Origin: Pelomonas aquatica
GTDB taxonomy: Bacteria; Pseudomonadota; Gammaproteobacteria; Burkholderiales; Burkholderiaceae_C
Length of the DNA stretch: 64,000 nucleotides
Direction: 5' to 3'
Assembly: GCF_026712205.1 (NCBI RefSeq)
Contig: NZ_JAPPUW010000005.1
Span: forward strand, 124,001 to 188,000
This document shows, piece after piece, positions 17,309 through 25,539 of this stretch (the first letter of the stretch is position 1; each line of letters starts with the position of its first letter). The translations under genes were made by a program, and so were the position numbers. Under the pieces are notes generated by a model. The model saw only the letters and a program-made list of their open reading frames with translations, was not told where the DNA came from and did no database searches.

Positions 17309-18145
17309 ATGTCCGCCGACCCCAACGCCATCCCCGGCCTCAGGTCCGCGCGGCGCCGGCCGCTGCGCCTGCTGCACCTGCTGCACCGGCCAAAGCGGGC
17401 GCTCGGGCTCGCCCCGCCGGCGCTGCTGCTCGGTGGCGTCGAGGTGGCCGTGCGAGCCGGCTGGGTCAATGGCCATCTGCTGCCCGCGCCCAGCGACGTG
17501 GTGGGCTCGCTCCTGGGCCTGGGCGCAGCGGACGTGGGTGGCCACGTGCTGGCCAGCACGCTGCGGGTGGCAGTCGGCTTCCTGATCGGCGCGCTGCTGG
17601 CCCTGCTGGTCGGCGCGCTGGTGGGCCTGTCTCGCACGGCCGAAGCGCTGCTGGATCCGAGCTTCCAGGCACTGCGCGCCATCCCGTCGCTGGCCTGGGT
17701 GCCGCTGCTGCTGCTCTGGCTGGGCATCGACGAGGCGCCCAAGCTGGTGCTGATCGCCATCGGCGCCTTCTTTCCGGTCTACATGGGCACGCTGTCGGGC
17801 ATCCGCGACGTGGACCGCAAGCTCGTGGAACTGGCGCGGCTCTACGGGCTCGGCGGCGCGGCGCTGGCTCGCCGGGTGCTGCTGCCCGCCGCGTCACCGG
17901 CGGTGCTGACCGGCCTGCGCAACGGCCTGAGCCTCGCGTGGATGTTCATGGTCGCGGCGGAGCTGATCGCGGCGACGCGGGGGCTGGGCTACCTGCTGAC
18001 CGATGGCCGCGAGATGGGCCGCGCCGACCTCGTCTTCGCCGCCATCCTGCTGCTGGCCGCGCTGGGCAAGCTCAGCGACGGCCTGATGCGCCGTTGGGAA
18101 CGGCGCACTCTCGCCTGGCGCGACAGCGTGGGAGCTGCCGCATGA
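17309..18145 (+). CDS. SsuC-like ABC transporter permease
   Basis: 278-aa inner-membrane permease of the SsuC/TauC type with about six hydrophobic segments. The N-terminal cytoplasmic extension is Arg-rich. The coupling loop EALLDPSFQALRAIPSLAWVPLLLLWLGIDEAPKLVLIAIGAFFPVYMGTLSGIRDVDRKLVELARLYGLGGAAL is characteristic of sulfonate and taurine permeases. The last ATGA overlaps the start of the ATPase gene. It pairs with the SsuA-like protein 3 bp upstream. Confidence 0.9.
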   Translation: MSADPNAIPGLRSARRRPLRLLHLLHRPKRALGLAPPALLLGGVEVAVRAGWVNGHLLPAPSDVVGSLLGLGAADVGGHVLASTLRVAVGFLIGALLALLVGALVGLSRTAEALLDPSFQALRAIPSLAWVPLLLLWLGIDEAPKLVLIAIGAFFPVYMGTLSGIRDVDRKLVELARLYGLGGAALARRVLLPAASPAVLTGLRNGLSLAWMFMVAAELIAATRGLGYLLTDGREMGRADLVFAAILLLAALGKLSDGLMRRWERRTLAWRDSVGAAA

Positions 18146-18864
18146 GCCTGCTCGACCTGCACGTGCTGTCCAAGCGCTTCGGCGACAGGCTGGTGCTGTG
18201 CGACGTGCGGCTGGCGCTGCAGGCTGGCGAGGTGGTGAGCCTCGTGGGGGCCAGCGGCTGCGGCAAGAGCACGCTGCTGCGCATCGCCGCCCGGCTGGAC
18301 AAGGACTTTGCGGGCTGGGTGCGCCGGGGCGAAGGCGGCGGCACGGCACGCGAGGTCGGCGTGGTGTTCCAGGAGCCGCGCCTGTTCCCGTGGCTCACGG
18401 TGGCGCAGAACGTGGCGTTCGCGGCCGGTGCCCCCAGGGCGGATGCCCGCGCACTCGCGCTGCTGGCCGAGGTCGGGCTGGCCGGGCACGAGCAGTCGCT
18501 GCCCAAGCAGCTCTCCGGCGGACAGGCCCAGCGCGCGGCCATCGCACGGGCGCTGTTCACGCAGCCAGGCGTACTGCTGCTGGACGAACCCTTTTCCGCC
18601 GTGGACGCTTTCACCCGCATGAAGCTGCAGGAGCTGCTGGCGGGCGTCGCACGCCGGCACGGCATCACGCTGCTGCTGGTGACCCACGACATCGACGAAG
18701 CCGTGCTGCTGGGCGACCGGGTCGTCGTGCTTGGCACCGAGGCGCGCGGCATCGTCGAGGAGATCGCGATCGACCTGCCGCGATCCCGCGACCGCCGCGA
18801 CCCGGCACTGGCACCGCTGCGGACCCGGGTGCTCGATGCGCTGCACGAGGCGCATGCCCTCTGA
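18142..18864 (+). CDS. SsuB-like ABC transporter ATPase
   Basis: 240-aa ATP-binding subunit with Walker A GASGCGKST, Q-loop VFQEPRLFPWLTV, signature LSGGQAQR, Walker B VLLLDEPFSAVD and H-loop VTHDIDEAV. The Q-loop sequence FQEPRLFPW is typical of SsuB/TauB. Its start overlaps the permease stop (ATGA), completing an SsuABC-like importer for sulfonates or related compounds. Fifteen bases separate it from the second MetQ-like gene. Confidence 0.9.
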   Translation: MSLLDLHVLSKRFGDRLVLCDVRLALQAGEVVSLVGASGCGKSTLLRIAARLDKDFAGWVRRGEGGGTAREVGVVFQEPRLFPWLTVAQNVAFAAGAPRADARALALLAEVGLAGHEQSLPKQLSGGQAQRAAIARALFTQPGVLLLDEPFSAVDAFTRMKLQELLAGVARRHGITLLLVTHDIDEAVLLGDRVVVLGTEARGIVEEIAIDLPRSRDRRDPALAPLRTRVLDALHEAHAL

Positions 18865-18879
18865 TCACTGCCCAACCTA

Positions 18880-19656
18880 ATGAGATTCAAGTTGCTGCTG
18901 GCCATGGCCGGCCTGGCGCTCAGCGCCTCGGCGCTGGCCGAAGACATCCGCATCGCCGTCACGCAAGGCCCGCACGCCCAGATCGCCGAAGTGGCGAAGA
19001 AGGTCGCCGAGCGTGACGGGCTTCGTCTGACCATCGTCGAGTTTGCCGACTACATCCAGCCGAATGCGGCGCTGGACGCCGGCGACGTGCAGGCCAACAG
19101 CTTCCAGCACCTGCCCTTCCTTCAGTCCCAGGTGCAGGCGCGCGGATACCGGATCAGCCCGGTCGGGCTGACCGTGACGGCGCCGCTGGGCTTCTACTCC
19201 AAGCGCGTGAAGTCCCTGGCCGGCCTGAAGCGCGGCGCGCAGGTCGCCATCCCCAACGATCCCTCCAACAGCGGCCGGGCGCTCCAGCTGCTGCAGAAGG
19301 CAGGCGTGCTGAGGCTCAAGCCGACGGCCGGCATCACGGCCACCGTGGCCGACATCGCCGACAACCCGCGCGAGCTGCGCATCGTGCAGGTCGACGCGGC
19401 CCAGTCGCCGCGCACGCTGGACGACGTGGATGCCAGCGCCATCAACACCAACTTCGCTGTCCAGGCCGGCCTGCAGCCGGCGCGCGACGCCATCGCCATC
19501 GAGGATGCCAGAGGGCCCTACGCCAACCTGATCGCGGTGCGCACGGCCGACAAGGACAAGCCCTGGGTCGCCAGGCTGGTGAAGGCCTTCCAGTCTCCGG
19601 AGGTGCGCCGCTTCGTCGAAGCGCAGTTCAGCGGAGCACTGGTCATCGCCTTCTGA
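18880..19656 (+). CDS. Second MetQ/NlpA-family substrate-binding protein
   Basis: 258-aa periplasmic binding protein with an 18-20 residue signal sequence (LLLAMAGLALSASALA) and no lipobox. It is a paralogue of the protein at 14099: both share VEFxDYIQPNxAL, ANxFQHxxxL, VAIPNDPxNxxRAL and KDKPWVxxL. It lacks an ATPase and permease of its own and so probably delivers a different ligand to the MetNI-like pair at 12620-14087. It is the last gene of the plus-strand transport operon, 15 bp after the SsuB-like gene. Confidence 0.9.
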   Translation: MRFKLLLAMAGLALSASALAEDIRIAVTQGPHAQIAEVAKKVAERDGLRLTIVEFADYIQPNAALDAGDVQANSFQHLPFLQSQVQARGYRISPVGLTVTAPLGFYSKRVKSLAGLKRGAQVAIPNDPSNSGRALQLLQKAGVLRLKPTAGITATVADIADNPRELRIVQVDAAQSPRTLDDVDASAINTNFAVQAGLQPARDAIAIEDARGPYANLIAVRTADKDKPWVARLVKAFQSPEVRRFVEAQFSGALVIAF

Positions 19657-19741
19657 ACATCCCAGGCCCATGAATGTTCCCGGCGTTCGCGAAGAAACGA
19701 TGGCGCTGCTGCGGTACAAGGTGCACGGCAGCGCCGCGATG

Positions 19742-19788
19742 ACCAATACGTCATTGGTGCGAGCCCGTGGCGTTGCCAGACGCCACGG
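19742..19788. promoter_or_regulatory. Operator-like palindrome followed by a hairpin
   Basis: ACCAAT-acgtc-ATTGGT (19742-19758) is an inverted repeat with 6-bp arms. Seven bases later CCGTGGCG (19765-19772) and CGCCACGG (19781-19788) form a perfect 8-bp stem with an 8-nt loop. They lie in a 270-bp gap with no convincing gene, between the second MetQ-like gene and the small gene at 19927. The first looks like a protein-binding site and the second like an RNA hairpin. I assign no known riboswitch family. Confidence 0.4.
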
Positions 19789-19926
19789 TGTGAGCCCGCT
19801 TCTGAGCATGGTCCGGGATTCGTCGGCGACAGCGGTGAGCGGCGCGAGCCGCATCCCGTTTGTGAGATCGAGTCGAAATCGATGCCTCCCATGGCGCTGC
19901 CATTCATAAGCATGATGGAGCAGCAC

Positions 19927-20268
19927 ATGGCGGTACGCAAGCGAGCGACCGCGACGGGATTGTTCGGACAGACGCGTTTCAACCTGTTGCTGACCGCCGG
20001 CCGCGCGATGCTGGCCCATGCCTCGACACGGCTGCACTGGTTGCAACGCCGTCGTCCGCCCTTCGGTCACGTCGCGCTGCGCGACGGCGACCTGAGCGTC
20101 GACCTGGCCACCGTGAACAACCCCGCCGACCGCATGGCCCTCGTCTCCGCGGAGCCCTTGACGCACGGCGAGGCTTGGCAGCCTTTCGCCGCGGGCGAGG
20201 TGCGCGTGTTTGCCGACGGGGAATGCGTGTTTCTGAGCGAAGGGGTGGCCGCACGCGCCGCGGTCTGA
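19927..20268 (+). CDS. Hypothetical protein in the sulfur cluster
   Basis: 113-aa predicted protein that I do not recognise. The ATG at 19927 has GGAG at 6-nt spacing. An in-frame ATG at 19882 lacks this. The N-terminal half is basic (MAVRKRATATGLFGQTRFN). The C-terminal half looks like folded protein: HVALRDGDLSVDLATVNNPADRMALVSAEPL, then FAAGEVRVFADGECVFLSEG. No signal sequence is evident. It sits between the transport operon and the TonB receptor genes on the same strand, and the 8-mer ATAAGCAT precedes it. Confidence 0.5.
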   Translation: MAVRKRATATGLFGQTRFNLLLTAGRAMLAHASTRLHWLQRRRPPFGHVALRDGDLSVDLATVNNPADRMALVSAEPLTHGEAWQPFAAGEVRVFADGECVFLSEGVAARAAV

Positions 20269-20578
20269 CAGCACGCCACCCACCCGACCCCAAGCACCGA
20301 GCAGGGCCGCAGTCTCCCTTAGGCTGACGGCCTGCTCGCCGTTGCGGATGACGCGCTCCCTGCGCTGAGCCGCCCGCCCGGCGATGGCGGCATGCACGCA
20401 TGCGGCACCCGAAAACACGTGAAGCCAAGGCGACAGGCAGGCCCGTGGCTACGAAGAATTCGTCACACCGATATGCCTGCAGCCGGGCATAAGCAGCGTC
20501 GGTTTCATTCGTTCCGGATCGGATGTCCGGTCGTTAGCGTTCGCAGCCCTAACTCACTCTTCACGGAACTGCCTGCAC
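20269..20578. other. Leader region of the TonB receptor genes, no gene seen
   Basis: 310 bp without a supported gene. It contains ATAAGCA at 20489-20495, a motif shared with two other upstream regions in this cluster, and a small inverted repeat CCGGA-tcggatg-TCCGG. The promoter of the receptor gene at 20579 is presumably here, but I could not fix a convincing -10/-35 pair. Confidence 0.4.
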
Positions 20579-22975
20579 ATGAATCCGACGCCCACGCGCC
20601 GCGCCTCGCGCTCCCCCATTGCCCTCGCCTCGCTGCTCGTTCTCGGCACGGCAGCGCAGGCCCAGGCGCTGCTGGCCGCAGCGCCCGCTGCTGTCTCGCT
20701 GGACAGCGTGATCGTCACCGGTACCCGCAGCCTGGGCACCAAGGCAAGCGAGAGCGTGTCGCCCATCTCCATCGTCAGCGCAGATGACCTGCTGCAGACC
20801 GGCCAGCGCAATGTCATCGACGCACTGGCACGCCTGGAGCCCAGCTTCGTGGCGCGCGCCCTGGGCGGCGACTACGCCAACATCGTGCGCTCCGCGACGC
20901 TCAGGGGCCAGGGCCCGAACCAGACACTGGTGCTGGTGAACGGCAAGCGCCGCCACACCACGGCCTTCATCGCCACCAGCGGAGGCCTCACCTCCGGCGC
21001 CGCAGCGGTGGATCTGGACCAGATCCCCGTTTCCGCCATCGAGCGCATCGAGGTGCTGCGCGACGGCGCTGCCGCCCAATACGGCTCTGACGCCATCGCC
21101 GGCGTGATCAACATCATCTTGAAATCCTCCCCCACGGAGGGATCCCTGGACCTCAGCCAGGGGCAATTCCATGGCAGCGACATCAACCCCCATGGGCTGG
21201 GGAACGGCCGCACACGCACCCTCGCCGTCTCCAAGGGTTTCAGGTTGGACAGCCGCGGCTTCCTCGACCTGAGCGCCGAGGTGCGCGACAAGCTCCACAC
21301 CAACCAGACCGGCCCCGAGCTGCGCACCACCACCATCGATCCCTATGCAAGCCGAATCATCGGCGACGCGGCCTACAACCTGGGCGCCCTGGCATTCAAT
21401 GCCGGCAAGCCGCTGGGCGACGGCCTGGAGGCCTACGCGTTCGGCACCTTCAGCACACGCTCGGCCGACTCCTACCAGAACCAGCGCCTGCCCAACAAGC
21501 CGGCGTTCGCCCCGCTGGTGGCGGCCGGCATCTATACGCAGGGCTTCGAGCCGAGGGAAATCACCGCCGAACAAAACCGCGCCGCGTCCGCGGGCCTGCG
21601 CGGCAGCTTTGCGAGCGACGGTCGCTGGGACGCCAGCGTCACGACGGGCGGTGACCGCATCGACCTCGGCATCGACAACACCGTCAATGTGGATCTGTTC
21701 AAGGACACGGGCAAGAGCCCCTACAGCGCCAGCATCGGCCAGTTTTCCAACCGCCAGACCACGGCAAACGTGGACTTCAGCAAGCCTGTCGACCTGGGCC
21801 TCGCACGCCCGCTGGACCTGGCTGCGGGCGCCGAGTTCCGGCAGGAACGCTACGGCATCAAGGCGGGCGACTTCACGTCGACCTACAAGGGCGGCACGCA
21901 GGCATTCGTCGGCCTGACGGACTACGACGCCGGCACGCACGACCGCTCGGTGTTCGGGGCCTACGTCGACGCGACCCTGCGCCCCGCGCAGGGTCTGCAG
22001 CTGGGCGCCGCACTGCGCAGCGAGCACTACAACGATTTCGGCAGCGCCACCACCGGCAAGCTCAGCGCCCGTTGGGATGCCGACGCCGCCTGGGCACTGC
22101 GCGGCACGATCAGCAGCGGCTATCGCGCCCCCAACCTCGCCGAGCAGTACTTCTCTTCCACGCTGGTGACGCCGACCTTCACCTACGTGCAGCTCCAGGC
22201 CAACTCGGCTGCTGCCAAGCTGGCGGGCGCCCAGGCGCTCAAGCCCGAGAAGTCCGACAACCTCAGCTTCGGCTTGGTGGCCAATCCGTCCAAGGACTGG
22301 CAGTTCACTGCCGATGCGTACCAAATCCGCATCAAGAACCGCATCGTGCTCAAGACGGGCATCAGCGGCAGTCCGGCGGCACAGGCGATCGCGGCGGCAG
22401 GCATCGTGGCGCAGCCAGGCACCTCGGCGTTCTACGCCAACTACTTCGCCAACGGCATCGACACTACCAGCCGCGGCCTGGACCTCGCCGCGCAGACCCG
22501 CAGCGATCTCGGCACGCTGGGCTTCGTCAAATGGTCGCTGGCGGGCAACTTCCAGAAGCTCCGCATCGATCAGGCCGACCCGAGCTTCAGCCAGGGCGTG
22601 CGCAGCGCGCTCACCGACTCCACGCCCAAGCACAAGCTGGTGGCCACAGCGGACTATTCGCTGGACGGTTTCAACAGCACGCTGCGCGTCACCCATTACG
22701 GCCAGACCTCGCTGTGGGCGCCCGACGGCCTCACGGGTGGCGCGCCCTGGCACCAGGAAGTGGTCAAGCCTGCCTTCATCCTCGATCTTGAGGCCGGCTA
22801 TGAGCTCAGCAACGGTCTGCGCCTGGCAATCGGCGCCAATAACCTGACCAACAAGCGGCCAGAGCGCGTGCCGCTGGCGACTGCACTGCCCAACGGCGCG
22901 CAACTGCTGCCGGCCTTCTCGCCCTATGGCATCAACGGCGCCTTCTATTACGCCAGCGCGAGCTGGCGCCTGTGA
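20579..22975 (+). CDS. TonB-dependent outer-membrane receptor (1)
   Basis: 798-aa outer-membrane active transporter. It has a signal sequence of about 30 residues. A TonB box-like start is followed by the plug domain with SVIVTGTRSLGTKASESVSPISIV, LVLVNGKRRHTTAFI, and the very typical QIPVSAIERIEVLRDGAAAQYGSDAIAGVINIILK. A 22-strand barrel follows. It includes DADAAWALRGTISSGYRAPNLAEQYFSS and LKPEKSDNLSFGL, and ends in the aromatic-rich strand GAFYYASASWRL. It lies within the sulfur cluster, so an organosulfur ligand is more likely than iron (inference). A closely similar gene follows 43 bp downstream. Confidence 0.93.
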   Translation: MNPTPTRRASRSPIALASLLVLGTAAQAQALLAAAPAAVSLDSVIVTGTRSLGTKASESVSPISIVSADDLLQTGQRNVIDALARLEPSFVARALGGDYANIVRSATLRGQGPNQTLVLVNGKRRHTTAFIATSGGLTSGAAAVDLDQIPVSAIERIEVLRDGAAAQYGSDAIAGVINIILKSSPTEGSLDLSQGQFHGSDINPHGLGNGRTRTLAVSKGFRLDSRGFLDLSAEVRDKLHTNQTGPELRTTTIDPYASRIIGDAAYNLGALAFNAGKPLGDGLEAYAFGTFSTRSADSYQNQRLPNKPAFAPLVAAGIYTQGFEPREITAEQNRAASAGLRGSFASDGRWDASVTTGGDRIDLGIDNTVNVDLFKDTGKSPYSASIGQFSNRQTTANVDFSKPVDLGLARPLDLAAGAEFRQERYGIKAGDFTSTYKGGTQAFVGLTDYDAGTHDRSVFGAYVDATLRPAQGLQLGAALRSEHYNDFGSATTGKLSARWDADAAWALRGTISSGYRAPNLAEQYFSSTLVTPTFTYVQLQANSAAAKLAGAQALKPEKSDNLSFGLVANPSKDWQFTADAYQIRIKNRIVLKTGISGSPAAQAIAAAGIVAQPGTSAFYANYFANGIDTTSRGLDLAAQTRSDLGTLGFVKWSLAGNFQKLRIDQADPSFSQGVRSALTDSTPKHKLVATADYSLDGFNSTLRVTHYGQTSLWAPDGLTGGAPWHQEVVKPAFILDLEAGYELSNGLRLAIGANNLTNKRPERVPLATALPNGAQLLPAFSPYGINGAFYYASASWRL

Positions 22976-23018
22976 GCCTGGGCCGAGCTGCTTGCTCTCG
23001 CACTGAACCCTCGCTCCC

Positions 23019-25499
23019 ATGAACACCAGAACACACCGCGCCCCCCATCGCGGCCATCGGCCCCTGCATGCCCTCGCCCTGGCCGCCATCGCCACCAGCG
23101 CGTCGGCAGCCGATACAACGTCCACGGCAGCCAACCTGCTGGATGTCGTCGTGACCACGGGCAGCCGAGGCTATCCGCGCACCGTGGCCGACAGCCCCAC
23201 GCCCATTGATGTCATCGGCGGCGACCAGCTCGAAAAGCTCGGGGCCAACACGGCGCTGCGCGACGCGCTGGCCCAGCTCCTGCCGTCGTTCCAGACCACC
23301 ACTCAGGCCAGCCTGTCGGCCGACAGCATCGCCAGGCCCGCGGGCCTGCGGGGCCTCAGTGGCGCCCACGTGCTCGTGCTGGTGAACGGCAAGCGGCGCC
23401 ACAACAGCGCCGTGGTCAGCCTGGCTCCCAACAACCAGAGCAACGGGTCCAACCCGGTGGACATCGACCTGATCCCGGTCAGCGCCATCGACCACATCGA
23501 GGTCCTGCGGGACGGTGCCGCCGCACAGTACGGTTCGGACGCCATCGCCGGCGTGATCAACATCGTCCTCAAGTCCAGGGGCAGCGGCGGTAGCAGCACG
23601 ACGACGCTGGGCACGCGTCACCACTTCGACAACGGCGGCCAGGACAACGGCGGCACCGTCCAGCAGACGCTGGACTGGGGCGTGGCGCTGCCGCGCCAGG
23701 GGTTCCTGAATCTGGCCCTTGACGGCAAGCTCCAGCAGGCCACCGTCCGCAACACCGACGCCACGGGAGCGTTCTATGCGCCGGTGGGCGGCCAGCCCGA
23801 CCCGCGCGAAGCCACCGTGAACAAGAAGGTCTTCGCCGGCGGGCTGCCCGAGATCCACGTGCTGAACGCGTCCTACAACGCCGAGGCGCCCCTGGACGAC
23901 GCGCTGAACCTGTACTCGTTCGGCACCGCGAGCGCACGCCAAGGCCGCGTCGGCCAGAACTTTCGCCGCCCCAACGCGACCAACATCATCCCCAGCCTCT
24001 ACCCCGACGGCACCGCCCCGGTCTACACGCTGGACGAACGCGACTTCCAGGTCGCCGGCGGCGCGCGCCTGACGCAGGCCGGCTGGAACTGGGACCTGAG
24101 CAGCACCTACGGCCGTGACAGCGTGGCCAACGGCTCCGACCACACGCTCAATGCGTCGCTAGGGCCCAGCAGCCCCACCCGTTTCGACACCTTCTCTTCC
24201 ACCTTCTCGCAGTGGACCAACAACCTCGATGCGACGCGCGCGTACGAGGTCGGGCTGGCCCGGCCCCTTCAGGCCTCCTGGGGCCTGGAACACCGGCAGG
24301 AAAGCTACGACACGGTGTCGGGCGATCCGCGATCCTACCAGTTCGGCGGCTACGTCTTCCCCAGCGGCCCTCTGGCGGGCAAGCTGGCCGCCACCGGAGC
24401 GCAGGGTGCGATCACCGTGACGCCGGGCGACGAGGCTCACCTCAGGCGCAACAGCTACGCCGCCTACCTGGACCTGGGGCTGAACCCGACCCGCAGCTGG
24501 TTCGTCGGTCTCGCGGGCCGCGCCGAGCATTACGACGACGGTGCCGGCAACACCACCAGCGGCAAGCTCACCACGCGCTACGAGCTGACACCAGCCCTGT
24601 CCCTGCGCGCCACGGCCAGCAACGGCTTCCGCGCACCCGCCCTGACCCAGTCCGGTTTTGCGCAGACCTCCAACCAGTACAACATCGTCAACGGCGTCAG
24701 CCAGTTCGTGCAATCCAAATCCGTGCAGGTCGGCTCGGCACTGGGTCAGGCGCTGGGTGCCAGCACGCTCAAGCCCGAGAAGTCGCGCAACCTGAGTCTG
24801 GGACTGAGCTTCTCCCCCAGCCGCCAGGCCAACCTCAGCGTCGATGCCTACCGCATCAGCCTGAGCAACCGGATCGCGCAGACCGGCTTCCTTCAGGGAG
24901 CCGCCGTGGACGCCCTGCTGTTGAAGAACGGATTCCAGTCCGGGCAGTCGATCAAGTATTTCGCCAACGCCATCGACACCCGCACCACGGGCGTCGACAT
25001 CGTGGGCGACTACACGCAAGACCTCGCCGAGGCCGGCCAGTTGCGCTGGACGCTGGGCTACAACTACAACAAGACCGAGATCACCCACATTCGCGACAAC
25101 CCCGCGCAGCTGGCGGGCCTGGGGCTGACCTTGTTCGACCGTGCGGCCCAGGGCGCCATCACACACTCCAATCCTCGCTCCAAGCTCATCCTGGGCGCCA
25201 ACTGGCAGGTGGCGGACTGGACTGTGAGTCTGCGCGAGACGCGGTACGACAAGGTCCAGTTGCTCAACGTCAACCCGCTGTACGACCAGGCCTACGCCGC
25301 ACGCTGGCTGACTGACCTGGACTTGGGCTGGCGCCTGCGTGCCGGCACCACGCTGTCGATCGGTGCCAACAACCTGTTCAACACCTACCCCAGCCGCAAC
25401 ACGGTCGCCGACATCAATGGCTTCCCGCCCTACTCCAGCATCTCGCCCTTCGGCTTCTATGGCGCGTTCTACTACACACGCCTGAACCTGACGTTCTGA
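23019..25499 (+). CDS. TonB-dependent outer-membrane receptor (2)
   Basis: 826-aa paralogue of the preceding receptor. Signal sequence of about 29 residues (LHALALAAIATSASA). The plug shows LLDVVVTTGSRGYPRTVADSPTPIDVIGG, VLVNGKRRHNSAVV and IPVSAIDHIEVLRDGAAAQYGSDAIAGVINIVLK. Barrel marks are SNGFRAPALTQSGFAQTS, LKPEKSRNLSLGLSF and the C-terminal FGFYGAFYYTRLNLTF. The strong similarity of plug and C-terminus between the two neighbours suggests a tandem duplication with divergence of the barrel loops. It ends 39 bp from the convergent monooxygenase gene. Confidence 0.93.
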   Translation: MNTRTHRAPHRGHRPLHALALAAIATSASAADTTSTAANLLDVVVTTGSRGYPRTVADSPTPIDVIGGDQLEKLGANTALRDALAQLLPSFQTTTQASLSADSIARPAGLRGLSGAHVLVLVNGKRRHNSAVVSLAPNNQSNGSNPVDIDLIPVSAIDHIEVLRDGAAAQYGSDAIAGVINIVLKSRGSGGSSTTTLGTRHHFDNGGQDNGGTVQQTLDWGVALPRQGFLNLALDGKLQQATVRNTDATGAFYAPVGGQPDPREATVNKKVFAGGLPEIHVLNASYNAEAPLDDALNLYSFGTASARQGRVGQNFRRPNATNIIPSLYPDGTAPVYTLDERDFQVAGGARLTQAGWNWDLSSTYGRDSVANGSDHTLNASLGPSSPTRFDTFSSTFSQWTNNLDATRAYEVGLARPLQASWGLEHRQESYDTVSGDPRSYQFGGYVFPSGPLAGKLAATGAQGAITVTPGDEAHLRRNSYAAYLDLGLNPTRSWFVGLAGRAEHYDDGAGNTTSGKLTTRYELTPALSLRATASNGFRAPALTQSGFAQTSNQYNIVNGVSQFVQSKSVQVGSALGQALGASTLKPEKSRNLSLGLSFSPSRQANLSVDAYRISLSNRIAQTGFLQGAAVDALLLKNGFQSGQSIKYFANAIDTRTTGVDIVGDYTQDLAEAGQLRWTLGYNYNKTEITHIRDNPAQLAGLGLTLFDRAAQGAITHSNPRSKLILGANWQVADWTVSLRETRYDKVQLLNVNPLYDQAYAARWLTDLDLGWRLRAGTTLSIGANNLFNTYPSRNTVADINGFPPYSSISPFGFYGAFYYTRLNLTF

Positions 25500-25507
25500 G
25501 GCCGGGC

Positions 25508-25539
25508 GGCCAGCGCCTGCGGGCGCCGGCCTTGCATTT
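25508..25539. terminator. GC-rich hairpin between convergent operons
   Basis: GGCCAGCGCC (25508-25517) and GGCGCCGGCC (25522-25531) form a 10-bp stem with one mismatch and a TGCG loop, followed on the plus strand by TTGCATTT. It fills most of the 39-bp gap between two convergent genes and could end transcription from one or both sides. The U tract is poor, so this is a moderate call. Confidence 0.5.

Noticed and set aside
19670-19909. Open frame of 79 codons between the second MetQ-like gene and the small gene
   Set aside because: It has no recognisable domain, a Ser/Arg-rich composition, and contains the palindrome and hairpin at 19742-19788. A non-coding leader is more likely.
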